Shown: piece after piece, positions 8,088-15,744 of the stretch
Numbering within the stretch: position 1 is the first letter of the stretch
Layout of the letters: each line of letters opens with the position of its first letter
Assembly (NCBI RefSeq): GCF_001399675.1
Contig: NZ_LJCO01000079.1
Coordinates: 62,001-126,000, forward strand
DNA: 64,000 bases
Direction of reading: 5' to 3'
Source of the DNA: Paenalicyclobacillus ferrooxydans
Lineage (GTDB): Bacteria > Bacillota > Bacilli > Alicyclobacillales > Alicyclobacillaceae
Made by a program: the position numbers and the translations under genes
Notes under the pieces: model-generated
The model's database searches: none
What the model saw: the letters and a program-made list of their open reading frames with translations, nothing else
Told to the model about the DNA's origin: nothing

Positions 8088-9143
8088 ATGAACGTTCAAG
8101 AAATCGAACAGGAGTTAGCACACTTGCGAGCGGGTGCAGTGGAGGCATTAGCAGCGACTTCAGATGTCAAAGCTCTGGAAGAGTGGCGCATCGAGTTTCT
8201 CGGGAAAAAGAGTCGACTGACACAGGTATCGCGGCAGATGGGGGGACTGTCAGCAGAGGAACGGCCGATTGTCGGCAGTTTGCTCAATCAGCTGCGCGGG
8301 CAGTTGCAAGAGGCGTTTGACGCGCGTCTCTCTGAGCTGGAAAAGGCGGCTCTTGCGGCGCGCTTTGCTGCAGAGCAGATTGACGTTACACTCCCCGGCC
8401 GTAAGACGAAACGTGGCGCGATGCACCCGATTACAAGGGTCATCGAGGAGATTGAAGATGTGTTTCTCGGAATGGGATTCGAGATTGCCGAAGGCCCGGA
8501 AATTGAAACCGATGAGTATAACTTTGAACGGCTGAACCTCCCGAAGGACCATCCTGCCCGGGATATGCAAGACACGTTTTACTTGACGGAAAACCTGTTG
8601 CTGCGCACGCATACGTCACCCATGCAGGTTCGCACGATGGAACGGATGTGCCCAAGTGCGCCGGTGAAGGTGATTGTTCCTGGCCGGGTCTATCGCCGCG
8701 ACGAAGATGATGCGACACATTCACACGCGTTTAATCAGATTGAAGGTCTCGTGGTTGATAAAGGCATCCGGATGAGCGACCTGAAAGGGGTCCTCGAACA
8801 GTTTGCCAAGGCCGTGTTCGGGCCGAACCAGGCAGTCCGGCTTCGTCCGAGCTTCTTTCCGTTTACTGAACCGTCTGCGGAAGTGGACGTGCTGTGTGTG
8901 AACTGTGGCGGCAAGGGTTGCCGGGTTTGCAAGGATACCGGGTGGATCGAGATTCTCGGTGCCGGGATGGTTCATCCAAACGTGCTCGACTGGGCCGGAT
9001 ATGACAGCAAAATCTACAGCGGTTTCGCGTTTGGTATGGGGGCGGAACGGATCGCCATGTTGAAATACGGGATTGAGGACATTCGACAACTGTACCAAAA
9101 CGATCTCCGTTTACTAAGCCAGTTTGCCCGCACGCTTGTGTAA
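8088..9143 (+). CDS. pheS: Phenylalanyl-tRNA synthetase alpha subunit PheS
   Basis: Catalytic alpha subunit of the (alpha-beta)2 enzyme that charges tRNA-Phe. The 351 residues carry an N-terminal coiled coil (about 1-90) and class II motifs: [63 protein letters not shown] segment lies before the catalytic-site strand GAGMVHPNV. The frame is open upstream into the leader, but ATG 8088 follows GATGGAGG and matches the family start. Expressed from the T-box leader with pheT 69 bases downstream. Confidence 0.97.
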   Translation: MNVQEIEQELAHLRAGAVEALAATSDVKALEEWRIEFLGKKSRLTQVSRQMGGLSAEERPIVGSLLNQLRGQLQEAFDARLSELEKAALAARFAAEQIDVTLPGRKTKRGAMHPITRVIEEIEDVFLGMGFEIAEGPEIETDEYNFERLNLPKDHPARDMQDTFYLTENLLLRTHTSPMQVRTMERMCPSAPVKVIVPGRVYRRDEDDATHSHAFNQIEGLVVDKGIRMSDLKGVLEQFAKAVFGPNQAVRLRPSFFPFTEPSAEVDVLCVNCGGKGCRVCKDTGWIEILGAGMVHPNVLDWAGYDSKIYSGFAFGMGAERIAMLKYGIEDIRQLYQNDLRLLSQFARTLV

Positions 9144-9212
9144 AGGGTCGACAGGCATTGTTCTGCATCAAAAACCGACTGAAGACTCGATGAGGCAAGG
9201 AGTGTATCATGC

Positions 9213-11666
9213 ATGAAGGTGTCATATCTGTGGCTGTGTGAAGTAGTGAACATCACTGGAGTGAGTCCGGATGAACTCGCGGAACGACTGACCAGGGGCG
9301 GACTTACGGTTGACGGGGTTGCACCGCGTGTCAAAGGAGTCAGCGGGGTCGTTGTCGGCGAAGTGGTCGCGTGTGAACAGCATCCGAATGCGGATCGACT
9401 GCGCGTATGCCAAGTCAATGTAGGACAAGATGAGTTACTGACGATTGTCTGCGGGGCACCGAATGTCTCGGCTGGACAAAAAGTGCCGGTAGCTGTCGTC
9501 GGCGCGAATCTACCGGGTGGCAAGATTGGCAAGGCGAAGCTGCGCGGGATTGAGTCCCAGGGTATGCTTTGTTCGGCATCTGAAATTGGTCTCGAAGTGA
9601 AGTTGCTGCCCAAGGAGCAAACAGAGGGTCTGTATATTCTGCCATCCGACACAATCGTTGGCGCAGATGTGGCGGACCTGCTTCAATTGAACGATGTTGT
9701 GCTCGATATTGATCTCACGCCAAATCGCAGTGACTGCCTCTCGATCCGGGGACTGGCATACGAAATTGCGGCTTTATACGGTCGGCCGATCCGGTTTGAG
9801 CCGCCGAAGCGAGCTGTCACTGGTGAAGGTTCTCCGGTGCACATCGAGATCGCGACGGACTTGTGCAGCAGATATGACGCGCAGGTTCTTTCCGGTCTTA
9901 ACGATGTTGCGTCCCCGCTGTGGATGCAGATGCGGCTTTTGACAATGGGTGTCCGCCCCATCAATGCGACGGTTGACATCACAAACTACGTGATGCTGGA
10001 GTGGGGACAACCACTGCACGCGTTCGACTTTGATGAAGTCCGCCAAGAGACGATTGTTGTGCGACAGGCTCACAACGGCGAGAAACTGGTGACGCTCGAC
10101 GGCGAAGAACGTTCACTGACTCAAGACATGATTGTGATTTCCGATCCGGACAGGGCAATTGGTTTGGCAGGCGTGATGGGCGGTGAAAATACGGAGGTCA
10201 CACAGAAGACAAACCGCGTCGTACTCGAGTCAGCCGCTTTTGATGCACCGTCCGTCCGCCGAACGGGGCAGCGTCTTGGGTTGCGCTCGGAGGCACAACA
10301 ACGGTTTGAAAAGGGTATCGATGTTGTCGCCGTGAGAGCAGCACTCAACCGTGCAACTGAACTGTACCAGCAGATTTGTGGGGCGAGCATCGTTGGCGAT
10401 GTAGCGAGCACGGCAAGGACGGAGGAGCCCGCTGCGGAATCCCGAATGGTGGCATTCTCCCCTTCGCGCTGCCGTGAACTGCTCGGCGCCGAGATTGCTG
10501 ATGAGACGATGCAGGATGTCTTTTCTAGACTTGGATTTCACATTTCGACGTCAAATTTCTCTGGATCCGACAGGGAGTGGGACGTTGCTGTTCCCACGCG
10601 GCGCCCTGACATCACGCGTGAGGCCGACTTGGTGGAAGAGATCGCTCGCCTCGTTGGCTACGACGAGATTCCGTCCACCCTTCCTGAGGGAGCCACGACA
10701 ACCGGTACGCGCACTCTCCGGCAGAAGATCCACCAAACCACTCGTCATATCTTGCTTGGCGCTGGCATGACAGAGGTTTTCACGTATTCCTTTACCCATC
10801 CGTCACAATTGGACAGGATGCGTTTGCCTGAAGATGCGGAGTATCGGAGGATGATCCCGATTGCCATGCCTCTCTCAGACGAACGTACGGTGATGAGAAC
10901 GCACATGCTGCCGAGTCTCGCTCAGATTGGTGAATACAACCTGTCTCATGGAAACCTGGGCGGACAGGTGTTCGAGTTGGCTCGTGTATATCGGCCGAAG
11001 TCGTTGCCGCTGACGGAGCAGCCGATCGAGGAAACTATGTGGGCAGGGCTTTGGTTTGGTGAGTATCCGGTACAGCTTGGGCAGCGTCCGCGTGCGTTTG
11101 ACTTTTATGACGCGAAAGGATCCATAGAAGTTTGGTTAAGTGCCTTCGGACTTGGGCACCGTGCTGCATTTCGAAAGACCAATGTGCCGTACCTGCACCC
11201 AGGACGCAGCGCAGAAGTTGTCGTAGATGACATCAGGATTGGTCAAGTTGGTGAGATCTATCCGGAAACAGCAGAAGAAATGGGCGTTGCGGGAGCTGTC
11301 TACGCGGAATTCCACCTCGACGCAATCGAGTCTTTGCTCAACCTGCGGTATCACGTTCAACCTCTGCCAAGGTTCCCGGCTTCCTTGCGCGATCTCGCTG
11401 TCGTTGTCGACCAAAACGTTGCTGTCGGCGACCTGCTCTACGCAGCCAAGGAGGAGCTATCTTCTGGTACTGAAAGTCTCCTCGAATCGTGTAATGTGTT
11501 TGACGTTTATCGAGGGAAAGGAATTCCAGAGAGCCATCAAAGTGTGGCATTTTCGTTCATTTACCGTGCAACCGACAGGACGCTGACAGACGAGGAAGTC
11601 AGTCACCTCGAAAGTCGGGTGCTTGCCCGCTGGCAACGTGAGTTTGCAGCTGTTCTCAGAAGTTAA
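9213..11666 (+). CDS. pheT: Phenylalanyl-tRNA synthetase beta subunit PheT
   Basis: Beta subunit of phenylalanyl-tRNA synthetase, 817 residues, normal length. Order of domains: N-terminal MKVSYLWLCEVV, EMAP/tRNA-binding domain (about 40-155, VVGEVVACEQHPNADRL), B3/B4 editing domain (about 210-390), B5 domain (about 410-490), pseudo-catalytic region, and C-terminal FDX-ACB anticodon-binding domain (about 725-817, PRFPASLRDLAVVVD). ATG 9213 follows AAGGAGTG. Cotranscribed with pheS. Confidence 0.97.
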   Translation: MKVSYLWLCEVVNITGVSPDELAERLTRGGLTVDGVAPRVKGVSGVVVGEVVACEQHPNADRLRVCQVNVGQDELLTIVCGAPNVSAGQKVPVAVVGANLPGGKIGKAKLRGIESQGMLCSASEIGLEVKLLPKEQTEGLYILPSDTIVGADVADLLQLNDVVLDIDLTPNRSDCLSIRGLAYEIAALYGRPIRFEPPKRAVTGEGSPVHIEIATDLCSRYDAQVLSGLNDVASPLWMQMRLLTMGVRPINATVDITNYVMLEWGQPLHAFDFDEVRQETIVVRQAHNGEKLVTLDGEERSLTQDMIVISDPDRAIGLAGVMGGENTEVTQKTNRVVLESAAFDAPSVRRTGQRLGLRSEAQQRFEKGIDVVAVRAALNRATELYQQICGASIVGDVASTARTEEPAAESRMVAFSPSRCRELLGAEIADETMQDVFSRLGFHISTSNFSGSDREWDVAVPTRRPDITREADLVEEIARLVGYDEIPSTLPEGATTTGTRTLRQKIHQTTRHILLGAGMTEVFTYSFTHPSQLDRMRLPEDAEYRRMIPIAMPLSDERTVMRTHMLPSLAQIGEYNLSHGNLGGQVFELARVYRPKSLPLTEQPIEETMWAGLWFGEYPVQLGQRPRAFDFYDAKGSIEVWLSAFGLGHRAAFRKTNVPYLHPGRSAEVVVDDIRIGQVGEIYPETAEEMGVAGAVYAEFHLDAIESLLNLRYHVQPLPRFPASLRDLAVVVDQNVAVGDLLYAAKEELSSGTESLLESCNVFDVYRGKGIPESHQSVAFSFIYRATDRTLTDEEVSHLESRVLARWQREFAAVLRS

Positions 11667-11739
11667 CGATAGGCTCCTGTTCTGCAGGGATTTATATCCG
11701 TATCTAGAATAACGATGCGTATGGGGAGGGTGGCAAACG

Positions 11740-12099
11740 ATGGCCGATGATGCACGACACAGGTCCCGAGTTACGATTGGCGGTACGGACTACACCTTGC
11801 GCGGAGAAGCGAGCGAAACGCACCTCCGGGGTGTGGCTCGGGCTGTAGACAGCCTCATGCAGCAAATCGCATCAGCCAACCCTCGCCTCGACGGGCGCCG
11901 CATTGCGGTATTGACAGCAGTGAACTTGGAAGACGAGTTGATTCGCCTGCGCGAAGAGAATCGACAGTTGCGAGAAGAAAATCGAGAGTTGCGAGAAGAA
12001 AATCGAGAGTTGCAGTCCAAGTACCATGAAGTGCTTGTCTTGTTGGACGAGCATACAAGGGTTTCGCCAGAATCCTCGCCTAGGTCTGGGGGAGTTTAA
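11740..12099 (+). CDS. zapA: Cell division protein ZapA
   Basis: Small cytoplasmic protein that bundles FtsZ protofilaments at the division ring. The 119 residues have the ZapA head (RVTIGGTDYTLRGEAS...HLRGVARAVDSLM) and a C-terminal coiled coil. The coil contains three consecutive REENR(Q/E)L heptads encoded by near-identical 21-bp repeats, so it is longer and more regular than usual. ATG follows GGGGAGGGTGG. The gene sits between pheT and cvpA, as in Bacillus. Confidence 0.9.
   Translation: MADDARHRSRVTIGGTDYTLRGEASETHLRGVARAVDSLMQQIASANPRLDGRRIAVLTAVNLEDELIRLREENRQLREENRELREENRELQSKYHEVLVLLDEHTRVSPESSPRSGGV
11950..12012 (+). repeat. Three 21-bp tandem repeats within zapA
   Basis: Units 11950-11970, 11971-11991 and 11992-12012 encode REENRQL, REENREL, REENREL. 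Units 2 and 3 are identical in sequence; unit 1 differs at a few bases. They add whole heptads to the coiled coil and could vary in number by slippage. Confidence 0.85.
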
Positions 12100-12104
12100 G
12101 GTCC

Positions 12105-12680
12105 GTGAACATTGTCGATTTAGTCATTGTGGTCATCGTGGTGCTCGGTGGATGGAACGGCTACAGGCTGGGGCTGGTCCGCCAAGTAACCCGCCTCTTT
12201 GGGACTGTGATAGCGTATTTTGTTGCACTTTGGCTGCGACCCGTATTAACGCCAGCTGTCGATCAGATGCTGCAAGGGACAAAGTGGATACCACCGTCGA
12301 ACGGGGTGTTCCAGCTCGTGCTGGGGAACTTTTCCGGAGCAGTAGCATTTACAATTCTATTCATTATATCTTTTTTGATTCTGCGTTACGCCGCGGGTTT
12401 AATTGATGCACTGTTCAGCTTGCCATTATTGTCGACCGTCAACCGTCTCGCGGGTATGGTGGCTGGTTTAGTTCTGGCTATCGTGTTTGTATACGTGGCC
12501 TCGCTGGTGTCGCATTACATCAACAATCAAAAACTTCAAGCCGACCTGTCGAACTCGGTTATTGTACAGTGGCTGGACGCCAATCACCCTGGCATCACAC
12601 ACAACCAAAGTCAGAACCAAGGTCAAGGGCGGAGCCAAAACCAAAGCCAAACCGTGAATTCAACCAATAATTCGGGATGA
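12105..12680 (+). CDS. cvpA: CvpA family membrane protein
   Basis: Membrane protein of the CvpA (colicin V production) family, 191 residues with four predicted membrane helices (starting VDLVIVVIVVLGGWNGYRLGLVRQ). Molecular role in Firmicutes is not settled. GTG start behind a GGGGGAG site, 5 bases after zapA, so probably one operon. The last 27 residues are rich in Gln, Asn and Ser (HNQSQNQGQGRSQNQSQ), a low-complexity tail likely outside the folded part. Confidence 0.85.
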   Translation: MNIVDLVIVVIVVLGGWNGYRLGLVRQVTRLFGTVIAYFVALWLRPVLTPAVDQMLQGTKWIPPSNGVFQLVLGNFSGAVAFTILFIISFLILRYAAGLIDALFSLPLLSTVNRLAGMVAGLVLAIVFVYVASLVSHYINNQKLQADLSNSVIVQWLDANHPGITHNQSQNQGQGRSQNQSQTVNSTNNSG

Positions 12681-12692
12681 AAATTTTAACAC

Positions 12693-12727
12693 GAAACGAG
12701 CGAACCACAGTTGTGGCCGCTCGTTTC
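12693..12727. terminator. Bidirectional terminator between cvpA and the YvlD-like gene
   Basis: GAAACGAGCG (12693-12702) pairs with CGCTCGTTTC (12718-12727), with an inner CCACA/TGTGG helix. It separates two convergent genes. The T-rich tracts on both sides are weak. Confidence 0.65.
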
Positions 12728-12756
12728 TTACAGACTTTTCTAGTCCCTAAATCTTT

Positions 12757-13101
12757 CTAGTCTCGTCTGCCGCGCATCTCCGTTGGAACAAACAAGTCGA
12801 TGATACCGATCACAAGTGATGCGAGGAGGGCCCCAAGAATGGTCACACGCATTCCTGGTACGACTAACTGGGCTAAGTACAGCACGACCGCACCAGAGAT
12901 AAACCCGACGATACCTCTGCCATAGGGAGATATTCGACGGCCAAAGAGGGCCTCAATTGCCCAACCGAGCAGGGCAATCACGACGGCTGCAAGGAGTGCG
13001 GACCAGAAGTTCATGACGCCGAATCCAGGAACAAGGAATCCGACAAACATCAGAACTAACGCTGACACAATAAATCGAACAATTGTTCCTATCAGGTTCA
13101 T
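12757..13101 (-). CDS. Phage-holin-family (YvlD-like) membrane protein
   Basis: A 114-residue protein with four predicted membrane helices, starting MNLIGTIVRFIVSALVLMF and ending in a basic tail MRGRRD. It resembles the chromosomal YvlD-type 'phage holin family' proteins of Bacilli, which are not lysis proteins; function unknown. The frame is open nine codons further, but AAGGAAGGTG sits before ATG 13101. It is encoded against its neighbours where Bacillus has polX between cvpA and mutS2. No phage genes surround it. Confidence 0.75.
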   Translation of the reverse strand: MNLIGTIVRFIVSALVLMFVGFLVPGFGVMNFWSALLAAVVIALLGWAIEALFGRRISPYGRGIVGFISGAVVLYLAQLVVPGMRVTILGALLASLVIGIIDLFVPTEMRGRRD

Positions 13102-13159
13102 GTGGCACCTTCCTTTCTGCTGTCTCACCTGTAATATGCCCAGGACACGCTTTCATATG

Positions 13160-13168
13160 TGGTACAAT
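13160..13168 (+). promoter_or_regulatory. Extended -10 promoter of mutS2
   Basis: TGGTACAAT at 13160-13168 gives TG-N-TACAAT; no good -35. It lies 65 bases before the chosen ATG and downstream of longer in-frame starts, supporting ATG 13233. Confidence 0.5.
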
Positions 13169-13232
13169 GAGTGGGATTTGCGGCTTCGCCCTTGTGAAGC
13201 CGTTTCAGGCGTTGTGGAAGGCAGGAACGTGG

Positions 13233-15584
13233 ATGGACAAACGAACACTCGAAACACTCGAATACAGCAAGGTTAAGGCCCAAATCCGCACTTACGCGGC
13301 CTCCAGCCTCGGCAAGGCACAGATTGACGATATGGAGCCTTTCTTGCGCCAACAAGAAGCCGAAGCAGAACTGGCGGTTGTTGATGAAGCACTTCGGATG
13401 TTATACCGATATGGACCAGTACCGTTTGGCGGGATCACCGACATCCGAGCCGCGTTGAAAAAGGCTGAAATCGGTGGGGTACTCGGAACCGATGAACTCA
13501 ACCGAATGGTTGACTTTATCCAAGGCGGGCGAAGGGTTCGCCAGGCACTGCAGGTCGACTCGGAAGAGCTTGATGTCCCGCGGCTGCGGGAGGTTTCCGA
13601 GCTTCTGTATGACGCTCGCAAAACCGAGGAAGAAATCCGTAAGGCGGTTGCTGAGGACGGAACGATTTGGGACCACGCAAGTTCCGAGTTGGCCAAACTC
13701 CGAAATCAAAGACGGCAGTTGGAATCTCGGATGCGTCAACAACTCGAACAAATGCTCCGCTCACACGCCCGCTATCTCCAGGATCCGGTCATTGCCATGC
13801 GCGGCAACAGCCTATGCCTGCCGGTTCGAATTGACTACAAAAATCAGATTCCAGGGATTGTACATGACGTTTCCGCTTCAGGGGCTACAGTATTTATTGA
13901 ACCTCAGTCTGTGGTTGAATCCGGGGCAAAGGTCAGGGCATTGCTCGTTGACGAAGAGCGTGAAATCGAAAAAATTCTGCAACACCTCTCTGGGGCCGTC
14001 GCAGAAATTGGATCTGAGTTGCAGCAAAATGTCGAGTGCCTCGCCCTTGTTGACCAGTGGTTTGCTAAAGCAGCGTGGTCAAGGAAGGAAAATTGTGAAC
14101 GACCGAGGCTGCGTGAGGATAGTACTTGGATTTTGCGCCAAGCCAGACACCCTCTGATTGCTAAGGAACACGCCGTTCCAATTGACCTTTCTCTTGGGGA
14201 CCGCAATCAAATGTTGATTATCACGGGCCCGAACACGGGTGGTAAGACCGTTACCCTGAAGACTGTTGGCATACTGACACTGCTTGCGATGTCCGGTTGC
14301 TTCCTTCCGTCTCGTCAGCCATGCGACATTGGATGGTGTGACAACATATTTGCAGATATCGGTGACGAACAGAGCATCGAACAAAGCTTATCGACGTTCT
14401 CGTCACACTTGTCCAACATCGTGCGCATGTTTCATCACGTGACGCACGAAAGCCTGGTCCTGCTTGACGAACTTGGCGCGGGTACTGATCCTGCAGAGGG
14501 TGCAGCGCTCTCCATGGCAATTCTTGATCGACTAAAAGCAGTGGGTGCACGCGTCGTTGCAACAACCCACTACGCCGAGCTCAAGGTATACGCCATGAAC
14601 GATCCAATGGCGATGAACGCAAGCATGGAATTTGACGTTGAGACACTTCGACCCACATATCGACTTCGCTTAGGAATTCCAGGACGTTCAAATGCACTGG
14701 CGATTGCCGCACGGCTTGGTCTTTACACAGATGTGATTGAACAAGCGAGGGGCTATGTGCGCACGGATGATGCTCGGATTGACGCACTGCTTCAAAGTAT
14801 GGAGAAGGCACAGCGCGAAACAGAAAGGCTTCACCAAGAGGCCGATGAAGCCAGGCATCAGGTGAAATCTTTAGAGGACGAGCTGCTCCGAAAAGAAGAA
14901 GAACTCCGGGTTGAGACTGAAAAGGCTCGACGTCAGGCAGTCGATGAAGCCAAAGCAATTGTTCAACGGGCACAGAGCGAAGCAGAGCGCATTATTCGAG
15001 AGTTGCGAAGCCGAAAAGACTCGGGTCACTTTAAGGACCATGAGTTGGTCGAACTACGTAAGGGTCTGGAGTCTGCTTTGCCTCGGGAAGTCGAACGTAT
15101 TGTCCGCAAGGCGAAACAGCGTGAAAAAATTCGGGTCGGTGCGGTGGTCCGCGTGCTCTCCCTCGGGCAAAAAGGAGAAGTCGCAGAAGTCAGCGAAGAT
15201 GAGCAGACACTGACCGTGCAACTTGGATTACTCAGGATGAAGGTGAAGCAGTCCGAAATTGAGCTGTTGCAAAATGCTGAAGGCGGAGGAACTTCTGCGC
15301 CGACGGGCGGGCGCTCCGTGAAACGTGGACTGCCGAGACAGATGCCTCTGCAGTTGGACATTCGTGGTGAAACAGTCGATGAAGCAATACCGCGCATTGA
15401 CAAGTACCTGGATGAAGCGGTGATCAATGGGCTGGCGCGTGTGACGATTATTCACGGGAAGGGCACTGGTGCCTTACGCGATGGGGTACGGAAGTACCTG
15501 AGTCGGCACACTCAAGTCAAAGAGTGGGTCCGCGGCGGCCAAGGGGAAGGCGGGGACGGTGCGACCGTTGTCACTTTGGAGTGA
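13233..15584 (+). CDS. mutS2: Endonuclease MutS2
   Basis: MutS-family ATPase with a C-terminal Smr domain. It is known to suppress homologous recombination in some bacteria and in B. subtilis to act in ribosome-collision rescue. The 783-residue protein has a core/lever region, Walker A GPNTGGKT (about 332-339), Walker B LVLLDELGAGTDP, a long coiled clamp (about 510-600, RETERLHQEADEARHQ) and Smr (about 708-783: LDIRGETVDEA, HGKGTGALR). The frame is open to 13083 but MDKRTLETLEYSKVK is the family start; ATG 13233 is preceded by AGGAACG. Confidence 0.95.
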   Translation: MDKRTLETLEYSKVKAQIRTYAASSLGKAQIDDMEPFLRQQEAEAELAVVDEALRMLYRYGPVPFGGITDIRAALKKAEIGGVLGTDELNRMVDFIQGGRRVRQALQVDSEELDVPRLREVSELLYDARKTEEEIRKAVAEDGTIWDHASSELAKLRNQRRQLESRMRQQLEQMLRSHARYLQDPVIAMRGNSLCLPVRIDYKNQIPGIVHDVSASGATVFIEPQSVVESGAKVRALLVDEEREIEKILQHLSGAVAEIGSELQQNVECLALVDQWFAKAAWSRKENCERPRLREDSTWILRQARHPLIAKEHAVPIDLSLGDRNQMLIITGPNTGGKTVTLKTVGILTLLAMSGCFLPSRQPCDIGWCDNIFADIGDEQSIEQSLSTFSSHLSNIVRMFHHVTHESLVLLDELGAGTDPAEGAALSMAILDRLKAVGARVVATTHYAELKVYAMNDPMAMNASMEFDVETLRPTYRLRLGIPGRSNALAIAARLGLYTDVIEQARGYVRTDDARIDALLQSMEKAQRETERLHQEADEARHQVKSLEDELLRKEEELRVETEKARRQAVDEAKAIVQRAQSEAERIIRELRSRKDSGHFKDHELVELRKGLESALPREVERIVRKAKQREKIRVGAVVRVLSLGQKGEVAEVSEDEQTLTVQLGLLRMKVKQSEIELLQNAEGGGTSAPTGGRSVKRGLPRQMPLQLDIRGETVDEAIPRIDKYLDEAVINGLARVTIIHGKGTGALRDGVRKYLSRHTQVKEWVRGGQGEGGDGATVVTLE

Positions 15585-15650
15585 CAACTCAGCGAGCCCT
15601 GATGGGGGGTATCATGTTATTGCGTAGGGGTGCCTCGTGATTCAACATAC

Positions 15651-15697
15651 AAAGGGGGTTACGCAGCACTTTGGCTGTGTAACCCCCTTTGTTTAAT
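15651..15697. terminator. Strong bidirectional terminator (mutS2 / PBP1A)
   Basis: AAAGGGGGTTACGCAGC (15651-15667) pairs with GCTGTGTAACCCCCTTT (15674-15690) with one G-U pair, followed by TTTGTTT on the plus strand and preceded by an A-run complement on the other. Confidence 0.9.
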
Positions 15698-15744
15698 CGA
15701 CCAGATGGATCTTGGTCTTGGCTTTCACTGTACGACAAGACCGC

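Noticed and set aside
12757-13101. Holin annotation as a prophage remnant
   Set aside because: No other phage genes nearby; YvlD-type proteins are ordinary chromosomal genes.
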